NCBI GenBank assembly: GCA_027922465.2
Contig: BQMF02000595.1
Span: 163,733-227,732 of the forward strand
DNA from: Turritopsis dohrnii
Taxonomy: Eukaryota > Cnidaria > Hydrozoa > Anthoathecata > Oceaniidae
DNA: 64,000 nt
Direction of reading: 5' to 3'
This document shows, piece by piece, positions 35,030 to 45,835 of the stretch; position 1 is the stretch's first letter; every line of letters starts with the position of its first letter. The position numbers and the translations under genes are program-made. Below the pieces are notes generated by a model, which saw only the letters and a program-made list of their open reading frames with translations, was not told the origin of the DNA and did no database searches.

Positions 35030-36960
35030 TGCAAACTGTGCCATTCTGATGTGTGTTCTAAGGAACCTTTAGTGCTTGCAAATAGTCAATCATTTAATTT
35101 AGCAATTCCACAGTTTTCCCTCTGTTCTTTGAAAGAAAGAATATCCAAGGCAGCTGCTGTATCTAGTGGTATCAACAAAGGAACTAGATGATGGTTACCT
35201 ATAGAGACAATAGAAAGTTGAAAGTATGTAGCAGAAATTACAATTTCTTTATAATTGTATATTCAAACATCAATCCATATCATGTATAATTTTGCTGATT
35301 TGACTGATTGTGTGTATGAATTGCTTTGCAGATCATTAGCTCTTACCTTTGCCAGTTATGTACGAAATCTTCAATGAATTGACTAAGGCCATGTCAAAGT
35401 CATCAAGGAAAGTTAACCCCTCCTTGTCCAGCCACACATCATTTTTTGCATCAAGCCAGTCTTGTATTTTCAGTTTTGTTGGTTCACCGTCTCTCTGTCC
35501 GTTGATTACGACAAGTCTTGTTAGAGCCAAGTCCCTCAATTCAACAAATTCAGATGCTGAGGTAAAAGTGAAAGCATCTGTCAATTCCTTTATTCGGCGT
35601 ATTGTGTAATCACGAATCAGTTTCATATCTGATTCATGTGGAAGTTGTTCTGGCCTTCTTAGGTATGTCTCCCTTCTTCTGTTTAGTTCATAAACTGCAT
35701 CTCCAGAATTTCACTAGCTCCTCCTTCTTGTTTTCTGAAAGCATCTGTGCATGCAAGATCTTCACTGATCGTTTTAAAAGGTAAAAAATATTTTGTTTTA
35801 GACCTGCCTTAATATTTTCTCCCTCAATTGATGTGTAATTTTCAATTGTCTCACTGCAACGGTCCAAAGTGTACCATACGAAATACATCTAGGGCATTGT
35901 TTGCTTTTTGTACAACTCCTGGCTGTTGAAGAAGTTTCGTGTACATATGACCAATGATTCGCATATCGGACCTAACTGTTCTCCTCACCTACAACCCTCC
36001 ACGAAATATATTGGGAAAACTTAAAAAAATGGTTTTAAAAGGGAAAATGGCCCTGCAAGTGGAGATGACAGGTCCCCCCCTGCCCCAAATTCAATGTTGT
36101 TTATGTTGAAAGACAACAGAATGTTTCTGGGGTGAAGATAAGCAGTTGGGGGCCTAGCAGCACTTCATACAACATTGAGATCAGGGGGAAGGGGTTTTTC
36201 CCAAATATTTTGTGGGGGTTTGTAGAAAGTAATGGTCCTTCAGATCAGAGAAAAGACAGGCTGAATAAACTGGCTTCATTTGACACGGTATGTAGCTGCT
36301 TGTTAAATGTAAGATACCTTATCTGCACCTTAGTGATAAAGTCAACAATTAATTTAAGAGCAAAAAATATACCTGAACTCTTATGTCTTTCTTTCTTTTT
36401 ATTTTTCCATAAAAAATGTGTCCCAATTTCACAATTATCTCATCAGATCGACAAAGACGACCAATTGGATCATTGCGGAATTTATTCAAAATGCTTTCTA
36501 CAAAATCTGCAGATACGTTTTCCTGCGGCCTTAACAATTCTACTGATGTGTACGATTTTTGAACAGGAACCTAGTGATGTAAGAGAATTTTATGTTTGTT
36601 AAGTAGTTAATTGTTAATTAATAAACACAAAGATGTGGCAAACCTTTGTTTTTGCAATACTTCATGTGTTGAGCAAAGTTTCGTGGATAAATAAATTTAT
36701 CACAAGTGGAATACTTGGCTATGTTGCTTGAATTCTTTGCTTTTCTTTCTCTTTGGTAATGTGGATTGTCAGAATTAACTTCTTTCATGTTATATTCCAA
36801 AATTCCCTCAATTCGGAAATTTTCAAAAAGTTGCTTGTTTGACAAGGCCTCTTTGACTCTTTCTTCCATTTTGTGAACAAGAGTGATATGCCTTGTTAAT
36901 TTACTGTGAGCAATCATCTTTTTACAGAAGATACATAAACGGGCAGGTCTTTTTTGATTT
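35030..36960 (-). pseudogene. Zinc fingers plus tyrosine-recombinase-like region, decayed 3' part of a larger gene
   Basis: Minus-strand exon pieces. 36960-36620 encodes two Cys/His fingers (CIFCKKMIAHSKLTRHITLVH and a second ending HMKYC). 36570-36350 encodes the NDPIGRLCRSDEIIVKLG block. 35995-35890 encodes RRTVRSDMRIIGHMYTKLL. 35890-35690 encodes GLKQNIFYLLKRSVKILHAQ. 35690-35345 encodes ELRDLALTRLVVINGQRDGE. 35210-35050 encodes NHHLVPLLIPLDTAAALDIL, followed by an in-frame stop. This block order is that of a family of cnidarian and fish proteins with a DNA breaking-rejoining (tyrosine recombinase-like) fold, from memory. Frameshifts near 35885 and 35697 and the stop show decay. The catalytic Arg-His-Tyr set could not be confirmed. 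Confidence 0.55.
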
Positions 36961-37179
36961 TTCGTTGATTTTTTTGTTGTGTTCTATAATAATGGTTTGA
37001 CAGATTACTTATCTGTCTTGTAATTTTTATTACAGAATGTATTATATATACCTGTTGATTGTTTGTAACTTGTTTTGCTGGAACTAAATCCACAATTTGT
37101 ATCTAAATAGCTGTTTGACGTAGCAATAAAAGATAGAAATTTAGTGATGAATAGTCTTAAATGTAAAAGAAATTACCTT

Positions 37180-38294
37180 ATCATCATCTTCATCAGTGTC
37201 AATAATGTCGATGTTCTCTTTTAGGACCATTCCTGAATCGTTTATTAGATGATATTCATCCTAAAAATTATTTTCATAATTTCCCCATAGGTGGAGTACA
37301 CTTCCAAATATACGGAAGATAAAATGGCAATGTACCTCGATACTTTCATTAATTCCGAAATCCACAGAATTTTCGAGCTCCTGAAAGAAAACATGCTGGT
37401 GAAAAAACAAGTAATTAGTACCTTTGTTTTGTTTTAGGTTTTTATACTTACTGGTATGATTTCAACTGTGTGTATGGTGTTGCTAATTTTATCTATAATC
37501 GAAGGCATAATTTTGTTAGTGATTTATAATAATTATTTAATAGACTTTATCAAAAGAATTTTTTTTACCTAGAATATCACTCATTAGCTGTTTAACAGAT
37601 TCTAAAAAACAAGGATGATATTGAACATTGAGAAGAAACCTGGTATCAAGATATGAAGACAATTGTCTGAAATGAAAAAAGTATTTTGTACCGCAATCAG
37701 AAACTAATGTTTGTGAAGGTTCTTCATTTTTATCACCTTCGTGGTTTGACTATGAAAACATACAACATAGTATGTATTCAATGAGTTTTATGACATGACT
37801 TTTTATGTCTTGCACAAGATACTGTAGATATTATGAGTTTGCTTTTTTAATATTAGTCTGAATGAGTTTGAAATAAGAAATGTTTATCAAGAATTTTTTG
37901 CAACCAAGCCTTGGTAGTCATAATAATTTGTACATACTTGACTGTTTGAAATGTCATCTTGAACTGGTGTGTCTTCTAGTGTAAATGAATTACAATTTCA
38001 AATCAAGTTTGTCTGAATGAAATCAATTGTTAAACAACAAAAGGCATACCCACCCATTTCACTTTCTTTATTACTTGAAACTTTATCGTAATTGTGAAAA
38101 GCCTGAAAAAAAATTACTCGTTTAGATAAGTGGTCTTATAAAGTTTCCTTACAGAATGGATCACTGATTGTTGTGACGTTTGAATCACTGAGACAATAGT
38201 AGGTATTTACCTGTCTAATTTTGTTACTGGTATTTTCAAACAAAGAAGAATCACTTTCAATTACGTTTCCTCTACCATCTAGTATGTCTATCAA
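37180..38294 (-). pseudogene. Small linker exons between kinase and zinc-finger segments
   Basis: Several short acidic exon-like blocks have good splice borders. Examples are 38294-38211 (LIDILDGRGNVIESDSS) and about 38102-38052 (AFHNYDKVSSNKESEM), plus a block near 37258-37180 rich in Asp/Glu. They have no known domain and probably encode a disordered linker. They are placed in the same gene because they keep the strand and fill the space between kinase and recombinase parts. Confidence 0.4.
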
Positions 38295-38405
38295 CTATAG
38301 GGGTGAAATATCATCGCCATTATAACCTATTTACTTAGGTGCTCATTCTTGAAAAGTAAGTAAATATTTCTATCTACTGCCTTATTGGAGAATTTGGATC
38401 TTTAC

Positions 38406-39276
38406 CTCCTTAACAGCCGGCTTCTCAGAGGGATCAGTAGACCAGCATGCACAAATGACTTTCGAAATGAATCCGAAGTCTTCTTCGGAATAGAAGTTTT
38501 TCAAATACCGAATTGGAGGGCGTTTATCGTTCTTTAGCGCCTCCAACAACATGACATCACTCAATTTTCCGAGAACTAAACTCCATGGTGACACAAGATC
38601 AGAAAGAACCTTGTAAGTCGTCATAGCCCATGAAAATATATCCGTTTGAAATGAGACTTTCATAACTTTTTGCGTGCATATTTCAATTGCACAGTAAGTT
38701 AATGTCATTCCAGCCATTGCAGAATTCTGGGTCAAAGTTGCGGTATAGGTATCCTTGATGTCATAGAAATCATCAAAGTCTGCCAGTTTAACAAAGAAAT
38801 GATTTCTGGTTCCCGAAATCAATAAATTTGTTGGATTCAGATCTCTATGTATGATACCATTCTTGTGAAGATGAGATAAACCTTCAGTTGCCTGCCTTAT
38901 CATATTGAATCTCTCTGGGTAGATAAATTCGCTATTCTCGTTCAGGATTGAAATCATTTGAGCAACGTTGTGAACAACTTCATCATCCAGGATTAACTCG
39001 CAGTATTCAAACACAAAGGCCGATTGGAATGGTGCTGAACGCATGAAACAAGACGAGGTTTGGATGGTTTATTTGCCGAAGTTTCTCAGCAATTTTTTTA
39101 GCCTTTCGGTTTGGTATTTTTTGCTTCAGCATTTTTACAGCTACTTCTTGATCACGGTGCATGTACTTGAAGATAGTAGCCGATGCGCCTTCACCAATTT
39201 TTAGTTGAAATTCGTGTGGCAGTTTAATTTCGGTAGAAGATATGTCAGAAGGCTTGGGTGCCAGCGCCGAAATTAT
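38406..39276 (-). pseudogene. Protein kinase domain exon, frameshifted
   Basis: The exon runs from the acceptor at 39277 to the donor at 38405. The N-lobe has the glycine loop GEGASATIF and VAVKML with the ATP-binding lysine. After HPNLV a one-base shift near 39045 is needed to continue into FVFEYCEL. The catalytic loop is IIHRDLNPTNLL (HRD with Asn). The metal-binding DFG is replaced by DFD (KLADFDDFY), and an APE-like segment is seen as YCAIE. The C-lobe DIFSWAM and WSTDPSEKPAVKE regions follow. It resembles receptor-interacting or tyrosine-kinase-like kinases. The frameshift suggests a dead copy unless it is an assembly error. Confidence 0.7.
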
Positions 39277-39484
39277 CTACGGTAAGAAATATGAATGTAT
39301 TTAGTGTGTTGCATTTGGTGATTAATAGATAGCTAAAAATTTTGTGGTACTTGTGATGCTTTAGGGTGCAAGACGATAGGACTTCTTGAATTTTTATCCT
39401 ATGAAAACGATAGAGGAGTTACAAATCGGTTTGTGACTTCAGCACGGATGATTGGGAACTTCATAATATACAGAATATAATTAC

Positions 39485-40074
39485 TTTTCTCCAAGGTAAG
39501 TTACTTCCTCCATAGCTATATCGGATTTCTGTTCCTAAAGCAATTTTCTCAGTAAGGACAAATAAACATAGGTGAATGCGTCCATTTAAATTATTTTGTC
39601 GCATTTTGCTGTTGGCAAATACAGGGGGACTGTCGCTCACGAATTTTCCCATTCGATTGGAAAGTGTGCCGTCAATACTAAATAATGATAAAAATAATTA
39701 ATGTCTAGATGGTGTTCAATTGTAATTGTTGTTTAGAACCCAACTCACCAGTATTTGTTGAAAAAAAAACAAGAAAGATCCTTGCTCTTCGTTGTAATGG
39801 GTGTGGCGATTTTGGCCTTCTCTGAAAGAAATCAAATCCCCTGGATATTCTAACAGCAATTGTCCTTTCTTAAATTCTTTAGTTGCGAATATACCATAAC
39901 CTGAAACCAAAGGTTAACAGAAATGAACTTGGTAGAAAATTGGTCGCTTTATCATCAAACCAAGCTGAACTTACGGATACGGCTGTTTATGAATTTTTTT
40001 TCCAGTCCAACTTGGTCGCAACCATTCAATAAATAATGACGTGCGATACTTTCATTATCTTCCTTTACTCGGCT
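39485..40074 (-). pseudogene. SET-domain exons (KMT5A-like), homopolymer frameshift
   Basis: Exons 40074-39975, 39900-39749 and 39677-39485. The first gives the approach to the SET fold (INSRI). The second has RYGIFATKEFKKGQLLLEYP. The third has RIHLCLFVLTEKIALGTEI and YSYGGSNLPWR, matching SETD8/KMT5A-type methyltransferases that act on histone H4 lysine 20. Splicing into the third exon works only if the nine-T run near 39765 had eight T, so there is a one-base frameshift. The usual NHS catalytic motif is not seen: SDSP stands at the expected position. It lies directly upstream of the kinase exon on the same strand. Confidence 0.65.
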
Positions 40075-40406
40075 CTGGTGAAAAGAAACATCCAAGGCTA
40101 CTACTGATCAACAATATTATATTTATCAACGTCCAAGATGTTTCTGACTTTGTTCAAATAGGTTTCTTTGTGAAACTGTATTCACTGAACTAGTGCGCCC
40201 TCTATAAAGTAGTAATACCCCTCATCCAATAACCGCCCTCTTCTGATGCGAACAATATCTTTAATCACCCCTATTTGAACAAGCGCCCCTTAAATAAGCA
40301 TCCCTTCTGCTCCTGATGTACAACTGAAAATAAATGCTCAAGTTAATGCAAAAGGAAAAAAAAGTGGAAAACGACGGTGTGTTAAAATAAAAACTCAAAT
40401 CGTATA

Positions 40407-40625
40407 ACAGGGTGGTCAGCGATCTGGTAAACCTGGAAATGTCGGGGAAAATGAAAAGCAGCCCAAAAAGTCTGGGAAAGTCAGGGAACTTTCTTAGCTA
40501 TTATGATGTTAACAGGAAAATCAGTGGCCTGACAATTGAAAATGACTCAGGGTTAGTCACGGAAATTTGCTGAGAGTCAGGGAAAAGTCAAGGAAAATGG
40601 TAAAGCAAAAAAGTGGCCACCCTGT
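40407..40625. mobile_element. Miniature element with ACAGGGTGG termini
   Basis: The left end acagggtggtca and the right end tggccaccctgt form an imperfect inverted repeat of 12 bp around 219 bp. The inside contains repeated gtcagggaaa-like segments. The termini resemble hAT-type CAGGGGTGGCCA ends. No target duplication was identified. Confidence 0.55.
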
Positions 40626-40626
40626 A

Positions 40627-42510
40627 GTCAGAAAATGTTAATGGTATTTTTGTGTGGTATCGGTATCTAATCTGAAGCCTCTGAACTTACTTTGACCGTT
40701 ACTTAGCAAGTCACGTGACTTTTGATGTTCAAATTGGCCAGATTTTTTTATATCTCGTTAAAGAAAAATTAGTAGATGACTTTAGGGAAAAAATTTCGGA
40801 AAATTCCTTTTCCTTTGTCTGTACAGACCTTCAAAATTTTCGGTACGTCAAGTTCTCATATCATCTATTAGATAATCTCATCTTATAGAACAATAGTTAC
40901 TATGACAGTATTAAAGATAAATTCTCATCTATTTGTAGATGCATTTATGAAATTTAGTATGCAAGCCTGTCTGGAACTCATCATTTGAACTTGTCTTTGC
41001 ATCAAATTCTATAAAAAAGCATATCAAACTTTCTCGATGAGCCAATTTTAAATTGTTTTGTCGAATCGGAATTAACGGAGTAAGCACACAACCAGTTTTT
41101 AAATAATGGACCCTTTTGGGAAATGATTTTTTAAATTTCTTGCCTAATTTAAGAATGATAAAAAGATTTGTTTTTCCTTGGCTTCCATTTCTTTTAAAAA
41201 TTGATAAGTTTCATATGGTTTGAAAGCGAGGCAAGATCTGCTGTGACGTTCGAATCTAAGGAAAAATACACTGCCACTTGCCTAATGTTAAGAAAGAAAT
41301 TAATGCGGTTAATGCGGCATCAAGATGTGAACAATGATTGTTTTAAAGATCTATTGGTTTTAAAGAAATTTTTTTCTTCATTGGAGTTAATTTTTTACTA
41401 AAGTTAATGTGATAGATCCTCGATAGAGAATCAATCTTTCGGTGGCCGTAAAATCAACACGAAATATTATAGCTGAAGATATTGTTACATAAATTAAATG
41501 GAAAATCTCAATCTTCAAGTCAAGTCTAGCTTTATACTTATTCCCTTTCAACATTTTGATAAAATTGTAAGATCGTAACATTACGCTGTGTAGTCACATG
41601 GTTCTGGGCGATAAGATCATTTATGATCTACGAGTTTCCCGTGTTACTCTTGAAACAATGTACAAGTGCTGTTCAACGAATTAGAAAAATTTGAAATAGT
41701 GCAGTAATTAAATTCTTTGAATGCATTTTTTGTGCAGAAAGCAAACCAGGTGTTCGCCGCACCTGTCCTACTCATTAGACTAATCACAGAACTCGTTACC
41801 TGTAAAAAATTTGCTTCGCTGAGCATTTCAAAAGGCCCATTAAGGCCATTTAACTGTTATACTGTTGTTTTATTGAATTAGTTAAGAAACATATTACAAG
41901 TGCGTAACTGTAAAAATTTTCAATCAATCTAAAAAGCTTCATGAAACGTTGAAAGGAGACATCTTAAATGACTTTGAGCTTTATCATAATAGATTTAAGA
42001 TGTAAGATAAGCGACCTCTGCTGTATTAACTTAACCAGCTTAACTGTACAATTTTAAAAGTTATTCAAAATTAATATTCTACTAATTCATTCTCAAAATA
42101 CATTTTAGTGAACATCTAGAATTTAACATTTGGAATTTTAGATGGAATCTTAAAGCTCCAGTTTGATTTCGATAAATAAGTTATTTATTTTGATTTAGGC
42201 GAAATTGAAATGGACTCTGAAATTTAAGATTTAATGCTGGTTTGAAAATGGCTTCGATAATTCTTAATTTTCGGAGCCACGTGGAGATCATGAATTGAAA
42301 TCTACGCAAAGAATATTCTTTTTGTTGGACGGTCTAATCGAATGTGTGCAAATGTGCGTGAGAACGTTTTGTTCCACGAGGCCATTTCACATAATGAAGA
42401 ACACACAGGAGTGTTTGAATTTTTCAGGTAATCATCTTTTGCAGATATTCTTATTCATTTTACTCTATTTCTGAGGATTTTACATTTTATGTTCATTTCT
42501 ATTAAGGGAT
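40627..42510. other. Anonymous AT-rich gap
   Basis: No gene, repeat unit or RNA was recognised. Open stretches are short and have no familiar domain. Confidence 0.4.
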
Positions 42511-42738
42511 CAGAGGGAAGCAATTTTTTTTGGGAAAAACTTTTGTCATGTGGGAAATGGGCTGTGTTCACCATAAGAAAACTCACAATTTGCTTTACTT
42601 TAATATAACGTGTCTTTAAACATGAAACACTTAAATCACTCTCTTCGTCCGGCTGCCATCTTTCGTAGCACTTTCTTTTTTCTTTCGCTCTCCTCCTTCA
42701 CTCTCCTATATACAAAAATCGGATTAATATCCGTCGCA
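42511..42738 (-). repeat. Probable LTR of a second BEL/Pao copy
   Basis: On the minus strand a polypurine run (gggggag, about 42739-42745) is followed by TGCGACGG, like the first element where gggggag precedes the LTR. The distal end of the LTR could not be placed, so the lower coordinate is a guess. Confidence 0.4.
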
Positions 42739-42799
42739 CTCCCCCAATTTGATACCGGAGGTATAAAATTAAACATAACTAGGAAATGTTCAGTGCAGT

Positions 42800-43208
42800 T
42801 TACTCTACTTCTGGCTCACGCGAGCTGTCTTCAACTTGATCCGAAATCTTGATTCGGGCGATAGCTTTCGTCGTGCGTGGTCGGAATTCTCTGACTGTTG
42901 GATTAAGAGATTTGGGGCTTGTAATTTCACTGGGCTTGTCACATGTAAGTTCTAGCGGGTACAGGTGTTCTGGCGCACGTTCCAGGTGGTCTTGTCCAGC
43001 TCTAAGTCTCACTGCCCGTATCTTTCCGTCTTTTCCGGGCATGACTTTGCTGACGATTCCGGTTTTCCAATGTGCACGGCTTCTTGAGTCCCCTTTGATA
43101 AGGACGACGTCGCCTTCCTTTGGAAACGGACCTTTCTCGTGGTGTAAGAGGTTGTGTCTTTCCCGAAGATGCTTTACGTACTCGTTAGACCAACGTTCCC
43201 AGATTCGT
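42800..43208 (-). pseudogene. BEL/Pao integrase C-terminal fragment
   Basis: Read on the minus strand, the sequence gives WERWSNEYVKHLRERH, GDVVLIKGDSRSRAHWK and then IRAVRLRAG...YPLEL. This is the DUF5641-like domain that ends BEL/Pao polyproteins. It is not the same subfamily as the copy at the left edge. Everything upstream of about 43208 is missing, so this is a 5'-truncated relic. Confidence 0.8.
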
Positions 43209-43597
43209 AATTCGTAATTCGTAGTGAATTAATGATGTATCATACACCATAATGGCATGCTTTTAGTGCTAAAATACTTTGTATAAAAAATACTTAAGCT
43301 TCCAAGAAGTTTTACGTTGCATATAAAATACATACTATATATATTGCATAGTGTATAAAAAAGGCTGCTGAATTTTAGAGGAAACGAATGAAAAGGAAAT
43401 CGGACGTTTAATTTTCTTATTCGGAACTATTTCCTACTGCCTTGCATCATTAATGGATGATACAATTATTCAAAACTTTTTGCTTACTTACAGTCGAAGA
43501 GTAGTAGTAATGTATCGTACATAGTATATCCACGCTGCACCAACAAAGTTGCCATTTTCCATTTTCAAAATTTCATAGTTACGGTAGCCGACGAGTT
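43209..43597. other. Gap without recognised feature
   Basis: AT-rich sequence between the BEL/Pao relic and the GGAGTCC array; nothing identified. Confidence 0.4.
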
Positions 43598-43726
43598 TCA
43601 AAGGAGTCCAAATGTGCGTGTTAAAGGAGTCCAGATTAAAGCAAAGGAGTCCGTATGTCGGTAGAAAAGGAGTCCGTTTCAAATTCAAAGGAGTCCATTA
43701 GTATTTCATCCGCTCATAGGAGTCCG
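43598..43726. repeat. Array of six GGAGTCC motifs
   Basis: aaaggagtcc occurs five times and taggagtcc once, spaced about 20-30 bp with unrelated bases between. The regular core in variable spacers suggests binding sites or a decayed tandem repeat. Confidence 0.7.
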
Positions 43727-43770
43727 TTGATAGTATTATTATTATTCATAAATAATAATAATAATAATAA

Positions 43771-45621
43771 TCTTATTATACTAATTCGCGATTGTGCATC
43801 CGGTTTTTATTTTAGAGAGTGACATATTTGTTTTTTTTCACGGTCAAATCCTTCTTATTTTTTCCCTTTTTGTCGTAAAACCACGTAGAGGCGAGAACAC
43901 TTTTTTTCATTTTCCGCGATTAGTATATGCTCCTCCGTTTTGTTATTTTTGGTTTGCGCAGTGGAAATCAGCCGAAAAATGTCTTTGGAGGAGTGCGAGC
44001 AATGCAATGTTAATCGTTCGAAATTTGTCAACGATCATTTCGTGAGCAAGAAACTTCGCGAAGAAGACGTGTTTCTTTTTGTATACGAATATTTTAATAC
44101 CTTTGATTTGAATGTCTTTTGATTAATAGAAGAACAAGTTAGTATTTAAATGTATTTAAATGTTTGTTTACGTTTTAGTTATCAATTTATTGTTAAACTT
44201 TTATTGTTATTGTATTTCAGATTTTATTTTAGATTAATAAAAGAACAGGTATAACCACATGCTTAGGTGAGTTTTTAAACAGATGTTGTTTTTTATATAT
44301 AGGTTTTTTCAGAGGAAAACGAAACGAAGAACGAGATGAAGAAAGTCTATTTTTATTTTACGAGCTGTTTACGTATTTCTTTTTATAGTTATCAAATAGT
44401 TATGGGAGTGCAGCAGTAGTGTAGTGTAGATGAAGTTGAAGTTGTTTAAAAATGGCTGCAGAAAGGATTCTGTTTATTTACATTGGTGAAAAAAATGGTT
44501 ATACTTCTTTTTTCGGAGAGAAATTGTTTGGAAAAGATATAAAGTAATATACGTAAGTACATGAGTCAAACGGATTTAGTAAATACAGCGTTAAAAGAGA
44601 GTAAAAACAGAGTTAAAACGATCAAATCATTAAGATGCATGTCCCTCGAGCAGTTAATGATTTGTTTTGGTAACGAAGTTGCTGTTCCTTATTTTATTTA
44701 ATTCAAAATGGCTTCACAGTTATGAAGTGAAGTTACGAAGAAAGCATTTTTATGACTTTCACTGTATGAAAATGGTATTGGAGTTTCAGTAGAAAGAAAA
44801 GAGAAAGTGTATCTTTACAATAGGAAAGTATGCTGGAAAGTTAATCGAGTGTTATTAATTTGTTTACAGGTATGAAATACAGAAAGTAAAAGAGTTTAGA
44901 AGTGTTTGATAATGGCTACAGAACATGATCAATATTGTTTACTATCATGATGATGTGAATTGGTATTGAAAGGTTAAGTTAAAATAGTATCTATTTAGTT
45001 AAACACTGTTAGTATTAGTGGATACATAAAGGATAAGAGGGAGGTTTACTGTTGTGTTTTGAATTTTCCAGCAGAGAGGAGCTTTGAACTGGAAATAAAA
45101 AATGGCTCCACGAATGTTTTCATATGTTAAAAATTTTTCAGCTATACTAATTCTGTCATCACGTGTGTGTTTTTAATTATTATGTTTAAGGTTAATACAT
45201 TTTCAAAGTTTCTTTTACTTTGTTTTGTTTTTCTTTAGATTTCGTCATAGCATGATTAGGTTTTTTGTATATGTGTTTTTAATGTTCTGTGTTATATATT
45301 GCATATTTTTACATTAAAGTTACTTCTCTTCTGCATATGAATATATATTCTGAGCCATGTTGCTATTAGTTTCTGTTTTAAATTTTCTGAATGTAAGAAA
45401 TGAATTAAAAAATTAATGCCTGAAAAGAAACTTTTGCAAGAGTTAAATTCTGCGACACAACGCATACTGAACATGGGTGGCGAACAACGCCTCCTGGGAT
45501 GTTTTTGAGTTGCGATTCTATGATTTATTTTTTCGTCACAGGGTACATACACTGGAATGGTGGATTTGACCTAATGTTTTCGAAGTTAAGTTCGGTAAAA
45601 AGTTTTTACCTGGGATACTAG
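43771..45621 (+). mobile_element. Helitron-like family A copy 4, complete
   Basis: It starts TCTTATTATACTAATTCGC after A and ends gggatactag before T. It lies inside an (AAT)n microsatellite that continues on both sides (43741-43770 and 45624-45684), so the insertion point A|T is directly visible. 1851 bp, no Rep/helicase. It contains the same inner blocks as copies 1-3. Confidence 0.75.
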
Positions 45622-45623
45622 TG

Positions 45624-45684
<61 letters not shown>
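45624..45684. repeat. (AAT)n microsatellite
   Basis: About 20 perfect trinucleotides; it explains the long poly-isoleucine frame on the other strand. Confidence 0.95.
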
Positions 45685-45699
45685 GTATATTCCTGATTC

Positions 45700-45830
45700 T
45701 CATTCGGATAGCTTTGCAACAGATTTGGGATAGTTTGACGACACGTGGGATAGCTTGACAACATACAGGATAGTTTGACATCAGCCTCGGATAGCCTGAC
45801 ATCACGTTAGGATAGCCTTACGACATTATC
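45700..45830. repeat. Degenerate tandem array with GGATAG core
   Basis: Six copies of ggatagyttgac-like units at about 24-bp spacing, with variable sequence between. Confidence 0.7.
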
Positions 45831-45835
45831 GGTGC

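Noticed and set aside
38406..39276. Active host kinase
   Set aside because: Needs a one-base shift after the N-lobe and has DFD in place of DFG; it neighbours other decayed segments.
45536..45805. Poly-isoleucine frame
   Set aside because: Translation of the (AAT)n microsatellite.
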